DNA from: Nitrososphaerales archaeon TH5896
Lineage (GTDB): Archaea; Thermoproteota; Nitrososphaeria; Nitrososphaerales; Nitrososphaeraceae
Length of the DNA stretch: 10,386 nt
Direction of reading: 5' to 3'
Assembly (NCBI GenBank): GCA_014523625.1
Contig: JAATVP010000178.1
Location: 1 to 10,386 of the forward strand
The notes under the pieces are model-generated. The model did no database searches. It saw nothing but the letters and a program-made list of their open reading frames with translations, and was not told the DNA's origin. Shown piece after piece: positions 5,930 to 10,386 of the stretch. A program made the position numbers and the translations under genes. The number at the start of each line of letters is the position of its first letter. The stretch's first letter is position 1.

Positions 5930-6556
5930 TTAGTTATTACCAATATTTTGGTAATTGATCACGTAGCGACATAGCACATCAATCTCTATATTTACTAAAT
6001 CTCCTCGTCGCTTTAAACCTAAGGTAGTATTTTCTAGCGTATAGGGAATAAGTGATACAGAAAATTTATTCTTTTTTCCATCGACATCATTTGAGGTGAG
6101 ACTTATCCCATCAATCGCAATAGAACCTTTGTGGGCGATATAAGGCATGAGTGAATGATCTTCGCAAGTGATCCACATTTTTGTCCCCGTGTCTTTTCTT
6201 ACAACTTCATCAATAGTTCCCACGCCATCAGTATGCCCTAACACTATGTGACCATCCAGTCTGTCGCCCAACCGCAGGCTCCTCTCAATATTAACTAAAT
6301 CTCCTCTTTTTAATTGCCCCATTTGCGATCTCTTAGTAGTCTCACGCACTAATTCAAATTCGACCATTAGATTTCGCTTGTTTATAACTGTCAAACAGGT
6401 CCCATTGAGATTCAAACTATCACCCAACTTGAGCCCTTTCAGCAATCTTACCGGGATTTTCAATTTTAGTCTCATGTGAGCAGACCGTCCCAACTCTTTA
6501 TTCAAACTGGAGATAGATATCACTTCGCCTAATCCTTCAATAATTCCTGTAAACAT
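5930..6556 (-). CDS. ribE: Riboflavin synthase, bacterial-type alpha subunit
   Basis: 208 residues with the two tandem lumazine-binding barrels of the trimeric enzyme, which dismutates two 6,7-dimethyl-8-ribityllumazine molecules to riboflavin plus the pyrimidine substrate of RibH. Domain 1 (about 1-98): MFTGIIEGLG start, LNGTCLTV (50-57), ERSLRLGDRL (91-100). Domain 2: DGHIVLGHTDGVG (101-113), KGSIAIDGISLT (143-154), SVSLIPYTLENTTLG (166-180). Methanogens use a different archaeal riboflavin synthase related to lumazine synthase, so this gene is of bacterial type. The start at ATG 6556 is fixed by the family's invariant MFTGIIE N-terminus; the frame is open to 6658 but that extension is not conserved. 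First gene of the cluster. Also called ribC in some nomenclatures. Confidence 0.95.
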   Translation of the reverse strand: MFTGIIEGLGEVISISSLNKELGRSAHMRLKLKIPVRLLKGLKLGDSLNLNGTCLTVINKRNLMVEFELVRETTKRSQMGQLKRGDLVNIERSLRLGDRLDGHIVLGHTDGVGTIDEVVRKDTGTKMWITCEDHSLMPYIAHKGSIAIDGISLTSNDVDGKKNKFSVSLIPYTLENTTLGLKRRGDLVNIEIDVLCRYVINYQNIGNN

Positions 6557-6589
6557 AGCTAGTAACAACGAAATGAACGAGTAAGTGCG

Positions 6590-6599
6590 TATTAAATTT
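6590..6599 (-). promoter_or_regulatory. Proximal TATA-like element for the riboflavin cluster
   Basis: AAATTTAATA on the minus strand is centred about 38 nt before the ribE ATG. It would place the transcript start roughly 10 nt upstream of the gene. It competes with the stronger-looking distal box at 6643-6652; only start mapping can decide. Confidence 0.35.
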
Positions 6600-6642
6600 C
6601 TCTGAAGCTTTGCAATGTGAGTTATCCTCTTCTGTGTTTTTG

Positions 6643-6652
6643 TATTATATAT
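6643..6652 (-). promoter_or_regulatory. Distal TATA box for the riboflavin cluster
   Basis: ATATATAATA on the minus strand is a good archaeal TATA box. It would start transcription near 6620 and leave a 5' leader of about 65 nt before ribE, rather long for an organism whose other promoters look leaderless. I see no FMN riboswitch (RFN element) in the leader. Confidence 0.4.
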
Positions 6653-6721
6653 GTACATTTATTGCTCCTACAACCTTGAAGGGTGAATCTCACGAAATAT
6701 GACCAGTACAAATGCATCTTG

Positions 6722-6736
6722 ATCGATAACATCGAT
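6722..6736. repeat. Perfect 6-bp dyad ATCGAT-AAC-ATCGAT upstream of the riboflavin promoter
   Basis: Two ATCGAT palindromes flank AAC, forming both a direct and an inverted repeat. It lies about 70 nt upstream of the distal TATA box and 55 nt after the stop of the membrane-protein gene. It may be a regulator binding site for the riboflavin cluster; equally it could be chance. Confidence 0.3.
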
Positions 6737-6791
6737 GACAATTTACCTGGTTAGGTCGAGAAGCGCACTTGGTATCACACTCTGGCCGGGA

Positions 6792-7169
6792 CTATGATCC
6801 CATCATTCCTGGTAGTTTGATGGGTGTTCTATACGTCTTCGTCAGGTTTAAGCCCTCGCTAGTGGTAACAGTAACGAAGTCGAGCGGGGCATTTTCAGGG
6901 GGCGATAACAGCAATTTCTGTCCTGGTGAAATTGATTCTATTGACTCAGTACTCTGTCCGCCATAATTTATTATCACGTTGGTTAGAGGAAGCTTACCAG
7001 TATTGGATAGCGCGACTCTCGCAGTACTGAAGAGGTTTTGTTCGTCCTTAAGAGGATCTATTTCGAGATTGTAATCTTCAGAAAATATGTTAAAACCATA
7101 GACTAGTATCAGCAACCCTGATGACACAATTATAACACCTATAATAACAACAAGAATACCACGACGCAT
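6792..7169 (-). CDS. Membrane-anchored protein with exported beta-rich domain
   Basis: 125 residues. MRRG then a hydrophobic stretch (5-24, ILVVIIGVIIVSSGLLILVY) is a single N-terminal membrane anchor; the two arginines predict an Nin/Cout topology with the rest outside the cell. Residues about 46-118 look like a small Ig-like or CARDB-like beta sandwich: FSTARVALSNTGKLPLTNV (strands with the NTG turn typical of such domains), then an Ile/Ser-Pro-Gly-Gln turn (SPGQ, 81-84) and FVTVTTSEG. The end is PGMMGS. No enzymatic motif is seen and I do not recognise the family. ATG start; a TTAAATA box 26-32 nt upstream supports a nearly leaderless transcript. It lies upstream of the riboflavin cluster in the same orientation, but the 235-nt gap with its own TATA boxes argues against a shared operon. 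Confidence 0.75.
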   Translation of the reverse strand: MRRGILVVIIGVIIVSSGLLILVYGFNIFSEDYNLEIDPLKDEQNLFSTARVALSNTGKLPLTNVIINYGGQSTESIESISPGQKLLLSPPENAPLDFVTVTTSEGLNLTKTYRTPIKLPGMMGS

Positions 7170-7194
7170 CCTCTATCTTAGATAGGGGGGAGTG

Positions 7195-7201
7195 TATTTA
7201 A
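7195..7201 (-). promoter_or_regulatory. TATA box of the membrane-protein gene
   Basis: TTAAATA on the minus strand is centred 29 nt before the ATG at 7169, predicting a leader of only a few nt. A small dyad (TATCT-A-AGATA, 7175-7185) lies between it and the start and could overlap the transcription start. Confidence 0.5.
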
Positions 7202-7269
7202 CATTTGTTAGGAACAATGGGGCACTCCAATTGTTTGGCAAAACCGAGCCCACAATACAATAAAAATCG

Positions 7270-7299
7270 ATCAAGGAATTAGATCATTCTATCAAGGAA
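7270..7299. repeat. Direct repeats of ATCAAGGAA, 21 bp apart
   Basis: ATCAAGGAA occurs at 7270-7278 and 7291-7299, a 21-bp spacing (two helical turns). A weaker third CAAGGA lies at 7321-7326. They are about 70-130 bp upstream of the TATA box of the membrane-protein gene. Same-face spacing suits an activator or repressor site, but the sample is small. Confidence 0.3.
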
Positions 7300-7679
7300 C
7301 AAATTTATGCATTATTTATCCAAGGATCAATTTCAGAAGGACAGAGGTTTGGGAGATTATTGGTATTTCGTTGCCATTGCTCATCAAATTTAAATATTTT
7401 TAACGATATTGGTCATATTGCTAATAACAATTGTGAGGTTGTCCAACTTATCAAATTGGTTGTATTTTATTTTGAGTGAGTGAATTGATTGAATACATAG
7501 TAGTACGTAACATATGTAGCCTTCACAAAGTTGTATCTGAAAAACCTGTCATAAACAACAGATAGTCTTGATACTGGTACATTTCTTTTATGTAGATAGC
7601 TCTTTTACTTGTCAATTATTTTAGTTCTAATAAACTCAAATTTAAGGCCTTTGTAGATTAGCGTGAATCTTACGTAATC

Positions 7680-7700
7680 TTGCCTAACGGTCGTTGGCAA
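7680..7700. repeat. Bulged stem-loop about 80 nt downstream of mcm
   Basis: TTGCC (7680-7684) pairs with GGCAA (7696-7700), and AACG (7686-7689) with CGTT (7692-7695), leaving one bulged T at 7685. The innermost C-G pair probably opens, giving a 4-nt loop. It has the highest G/C of any spot in this spacer. On the mcm (minus) strand no T tract follows, so it may be a 3'-end stabiliser rather than a terminator. Confidence 0.4.
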
Positions 7701-7779
7701 TTCTACGACACTTACGACAATGAATTTTCAATAATATTACGCTCAAGCAATAACATACACATTTGCAGGCAGGCTGAGC

Positions 7780-9849
7780 TCAGGCCTTTGCATAAAATCC
7801 TGCTTTTCTTTCGAAGATTTGGCCGTTTTGCATGGCTTTTCTTAAATACGTCTTGGCCTCATCCTCAGTAAATTTCCCAGTATTTATGAGTTCATCAATG
7901 AAGTTTCTTTCGCTCACGTCATTCTTATCTTCGCCTGAAAGGGCATTAAATATTTCTATGAATAGCTTAAGTTTAGAGACTTCGCTGTGCGGTTTACCAT
8001 GAAGTACCCCTAGATCCACCTTCCCTGTATTCACATCCATACCAGCTGTTTCTAGCATTCTTTGCACTAAATATATTGCACGTTCAGCATCATCCGCTTC
8101 CACCTTGTCCTTTAACAACAATCGAGCTCGAGCAGTCGCTAACCTAACAAGACCCTCAAGTTGTCTAGGAGTAACGGTAATCATTCCCTCGGCTTCTACA
8201 TTTCGCATTTTCATGTAATAGTCTTTAATAATATCCATTGCTTCATTCGATAGAGAAGGCTCAATTTGCTTTGCATAAGCAAGATACTTACTAAGTAATT
8301 CCGTATCAATTGCGGGTTGAGCAGCTCGATTAGTATCCCTATGAATTTCCAGGATATGGCTTGCAACTCGACTATCTTTTTCTCTTTCTGGGGTGTCCCG
8401 AACTACAAAAATAAGATCAAACCTCGTAAGGAGGGGGATAGGTAGATTGACGTTTTCTGTAATATTCTTGAAAGGATCATATTTTCCATACATTGGGTTA
8501 GCAGCAGACAAAATAGACGTTCTCGCATTTAACGTAGCTACGATTCCTCCTTTCGCAACAGAGCAAGTTTGCTGCTCCATTACCTCATGTAATGCAGATC
8601 GATCTTCCGGTCTCATCTTGTCAAATTCATCAATGCAAACCAATCCTTGATCTCCCAATACGACTGCTCCCGCCTCGAGCATCATTATCCCAGATTTGTC
8701 CCTAATTACAGCTGCAGTTAGTCCGGCCGCAGTAGAGCCTCTCCCTGAAGTATAAAGCCCCCTAGGAGCTATCTTTGCCGCAAACTTTAACATCTCGGAT
8801 TTTGCCGTACCTGGGTCACCTACTAGGAAGACATTCATATCTCCTCTTCTGGTTGATCCGTCACTAAGTTTCTTTGTTAAACTGCCCACGATCAACAGTA
8901 AAATGGACTCTTTTATCACTTCATGTCCGTATACGTGTGGGGCAAATGATGCAATTAATTTGTCATATGCATCAGGTTTACTAGACACAGTTATGATCTG
9001 TCTTTCATCTTCACTTCTTATAGTTAGACGCTCTATTGTGCGTGAGTCCTTATTGCCAGCTCCTCCACCAAGATATTCGATATTATTACCTTCCATTCTC
9101 AGTCTGAATAGACTGGTTCTGATCTGTGGAGAGATTTGCTCTTGTTCTATCCGCACAATTCCAGTTAGCATAATTCTATCACCGGGACGACATTGATCAA
9201 CAAGGTCCCCCATTACAGTCACTTCCACATAATGTGGTAATTGACCAGCAGGCAAATCTTCAGGAAGCTCTTGAAGTCGTACCAATTGAAAATCAGTAAA
9301 TATGCTATTCTCTGGGTCCATTTCAAGCTCTTTTTCTGCACAATTAACGCATTTTGTTGGTTTCTTCAATAACAGACCTTTGAGCTGCGCTTCATTAATC
9401 GTTTGACAATTCATACATCTATATCCGATCCTCTTAGCTAAGGGCTTAACTTCTGAAGTTCTTACAACCATACCCCAGACCCCTATTAGCTTATCGATAA
9501 CCTCTGCATTAATATCACGTAAAGTTCTCTGAACTGAATAATTGCCAATCCTAACTTTAACTCTGTCGATTATCTCTTCAGCGTAATCCGGATGAATCTC
9601 ATTTAATATCGTCATGACTGCAGAGTTAAATGCTTCAAGCATCTCATCAGGACGGTGAGTCATTTCCTTTGCAAGTTCAGGAGTAAAAGTATCAAAATCA
9701 ATATAGTCGATTACAACGGATGTAGAGCCGAGGGCCATCATGTGATTTATTCCTTCAAAGTATTTGTAATTGCCCAGATTATCCTTAAAACCTCGTAGAA
9801 ATCTTTCAAGTTCATTTGCTAAAGATGCAGTGGTCTGCTGTTCAGTCAA
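7780..9849 (-). CDS. mcm: Replicative DNA helicase MCM
   Basis: 689 residues, full archaeal MCM length. It forms the hexameric 3'-5' ATP-driven motor of the replisome. N-terminal helical and OB domains with a zinc site C145-x2-C148 ... C167-x2-C170. The AAA+ core has Walker A GDPGTAKS (344-351), Walker B LVCIDE (403-408), sensor 1 SAANP with N451, arginine finger LLTRFD with R476 and sensor 2 TPRQLE with R562. A C-terminal winged-helix domain (about 620-689) is present. All catalytic residues are intact, so this is an active chromosomal MCM. The start is TTG at 9849: an in-frame TAA lies 6 nt upstream and the next ATG (residue 37) would cut into the N-terminal domain. It overlaps the GINS gene by 8 nt, indicating translational coupling. 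MCM acts with GINS in the CMG-like complex. Confidence 0.98.
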   Translation of the reverse strand: MTEQQTTASLANELERFLRGFKDNLGNYKYFEGINHMMALGSTSVVIDYIDFDTFTPELAKEMTHRPDEMLEAFNSAVMTILNEIHPDYAEEIIDRVKVRIGNYSVQRTLRDINAEVIDKLIGVWGMVVRTSEVKPLAKRIGYRCMNCQTINEAQLKGLLLKKPTKCVNCAEKELEMDPENSIFTDFQLVRLQELPEDLPAGQLPHYVEVTVMGDLVDQCRPGDRIMLTGIVRIEQEQISPQIRTSLFRLRMEGNNIEYLGGGAGNKDSRTIERLTIRSEDERQIITVSSKPDAYDKLIASFAPHVYGHEVIKESILLLIVGSLTKKLSDGSTRRGDMNVFLVGDPGTAKSEMLKFAAKIAPRGLYTSGRGSTAAGLTAAVIRDKSGIMMLEAGAVVLGDQGLVCIDEFDKMRPEDRSALHEVMEQQTCSVAKGGIVATLNARTSILSAANPMYGKYDPFKNITENVNLPIPLLTRFDLIFVVRDTPEREKDSRVASHILEIHRDTNRAAQPAIDTELLSKYLAYAKQIEPSLSNEAMDIIKDYYMKMRNVEAEGMITVTPRQLEGLVRLATARARLLLKDKVEADDAERAIYLVQRMLETAGMDVNTGKVDLGVLHGKPHSEVSKLKLFIEIFNALSGEDKNDVSERNFIDELINTGKFTEDEAKTYLRKAMQNGQIFERKAGFYAKA

Positions 9850-10324
9850 ATTTCTTTAAAACCTTTTTTTTGAATACGGCAGTCGATTCATGAATAAATT
9901 CATACAATTCACGCTCCTCCACTGATAATTTTTCTCGTATTGTCGGTGTTAGCGTGGAGGCTGCAGCCAACTTGACAATCTTTTCGATTCTTGATACAAC
10001 GAATGAATTGAGCGATACAATTATTCTTTCCCGATCCTTTTCGTCTAATGAGGAAAGATAGTCGTTAACTCGGATGTAAAAGTCGGCATTTATGCCGGAA
10101 AGATCGTGGGCCCTTGCTATTCTTTCCAAGTTGAGTGTCCTTGAGACATATGCAGCGTCGTCCTTATCGTGTATTGTGACATCTCCTGACTCCGAGAGGG
10201 TCTGAGCAAGCCAGCGGGGAATCGAGCCAATGTCGCCTTCCTTCGAATCGATAACAATCTCGTCAAGAGACACATCCAAAGCATTCTTGTACTGCACTTT
10301 GACATCTTCTACTAGGTATCCCAA
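9842..10324 (-). CDS. GINS complex subunit, Gins23-like (start uncertain)
   Basis: 160 residues from the TTG at 10324. The N-terminal half carries the small GINS B domain, with VKVQYKN (8-14) and GDIGSIPRWLA (30-40; the IP-x-WLA motif is diagnostic). It is followed by the helical A domain (about 62-160) with DFYIRVNDYL (81-90) and SRIEKIVKLAA (111-121). B before A is the Psf2/Psf3 order, hence Gins23 rather than Gins51. GINS bridges MCM and the Cdc45/RecJ-like factor in the archaeal CMG helicase. A gins23-mcm pair is also known from Sulfolobus. Upstream of the TTG the frame stays open to the window edge (about 20 codons, charged and helix-like), so the true start may lie outside and this entry may be 5'-truncated. 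No TATA box at proper distance supports 10324. Confidence 0.85.
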   Translation of the reverse strand: MGYLVEDVKVQYKNALDVSLDEIVIDSKEGDIGSIPRWLAQTLSESGDVTIHDKDDAAYVSRTLNLERIARAHDLSGINADFYIRVNDYLSSLDEKDRERIIVSLNSFVVSRIEKIVKLAAASTLTPTIREKLSVEERELYEFIHESTAVFKKKVLKKFD

Positions 10325-10386
10325 CTTATACGAATCTTGGATCCTTGTCAGTCGCTTCTCAGTAGAGAAGGATCGGTAGTCTGGCA

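Larger units (their letters stand above)
7202..7779. other. 578-nt intergenic region downstream of mcm
   Basis: A/T-rich spacer between the mcm stop and the promoter of the membrane-protein gene. It contains a stem-loop (7680-7700), two minus-strand T5 tracts (7544-7540 and 7266-7262) that could terminate the mcm transcript, and short direct repeats (7270-7299). The only ORFs are short and lack promoters or family features. No tRNA, insertion sequence or CRISPR repeat is seen. A non-coding RNA cannot be excluded. Confidence 0.6.

Noticed and set aside
5921..5934. ACTAA-TTTT-TTAGT stem at the ribE-ribB junction, considered as terminator
   Set aside because: On the transcribed (minus) strand the run is A and not T, and ribB follows within 27 nt, so read-through is expected.
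6557..6658. N-terminal extension of riboflavin synthase to the ATG at 6658 (34 extra residues)
   Set aside because: The family starts at MFTGIIE, the extension is not protein-like, and candidate TATA elements lie inside it.
7333..7386. C/D box small RNA on the minus strand (TGATGA at 7386-7381, CTGA at 7336-7333, AATT flanks able to pair)
   Set aside because: No internal C' and D' boxes, which archaeal C/D RNAs normally have, and these short boxes are frequent by chance.
7307..7393. 28-residue plus-strand ORF starting MHYLSKDQ
   Set aside because: No TATA box at a suitable distance, no ribosome binding site and no recognisable family.
7771..7787. CTGAGCTCAG palindrome with bulged flanks across the mcm stop codon, considered as terminator
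   Set aside because: Usable stem is only about 6 bp, half of it coding, and no T tract follows on the mcm strand.
7680..7871. 63-residue plus-strand ORF over the end of mcm
   Set aside because: Antisense shadow of the conserved mcm C-terminus, with no supporting signal.
1..10386. tRNA, rRNA, CRISPR, insertion sequence, prophage or defence genes
   Set aside because: Looked for T-arm-like GTTCGA sequences, repeat-spacer periodicity, transposase motifs and terminal inverted repeats on both strands; none found.

Overview
The window looks like chromosomal DNA of an ammonia-oxidising-type archaeon (Thaumarchaeota/Nitrososphaerota). The evidence is an MCM helicase preceded by a GINS subunit gene, an archaeal GTP cyclohydrolase III, an archaeal-type lumazine synthase next to a bacterial-type trimeric riboflavin synthase, an aKMT/Dot1-like methyltransferase, A/T-rich intergenic DNA with archaeal TATA boxes about 26-29 nt upstream of starts (leaderless or nearly leaderless mRNAs), and frequent TTG starts. 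The lineage is inferred from gene content; no rRNA gene is present to confirm it.

Layout. 1-262 (+): the 3' end of a two-cluster ferredoxin whose second cluster motif has Asp in place of one Cys, followed by paired oligo-T tracts. 263-698: a 436-nt spacer with stem-loops, a broken small minus-strand ORF, and a near-symmetric TATA element. 699-1457 (+): an aKMT/Dot1-like methyltransferase with an altered SAM motif and a C-terminal extension. 1458-1704: a convergent spacer. 1705-1875 (-): a 56-aa Cys/His-rich protein.

2026-6556 (-): a compact six-gene riboflavin cluster, read in the order ribE, ribB, ribH, arfA, amidohydrolase, arfC, with junctions between a 1-nt overlap and 27 nt. The five recognised enzymes supply both substrates of lumazine synthase and then make riboflavin. 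GTP is opened by ArfA; after deformylation by an enzyme not seen here, the product is reduced by ArfC. RibB makes the four-carbon unit, RibH makes lumazine and RibE makes riboflavin. The steps without a recognised gene here are FAPy deformylation (ArfB), deamination of the reduced pyrimidinone and dephosphorylation. The sixth gene is an amidohydrolase-superfamily protein with all deaminase-type metal ligands, placed between arfA and arfC. It is a strong candidate for the missing archaeal pyrimidine deaminase and is the most interesting observation in the window.

6792-7169 (-): a membrane-anchored protein with an exported beta-rich domain. 7202-7779: a 578-nt spacer with a stem-loop and short direct repeats but no convincing gene. 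7780-10324 (-): a replication operon in which a Gins23-like gene overlaps mcm by 8 nt. The GINS reading frame stays open to the window edge, so its start may lie outside. I see no CRISPR array, tRNA, rRNA, insertion sequence or prophage gene.
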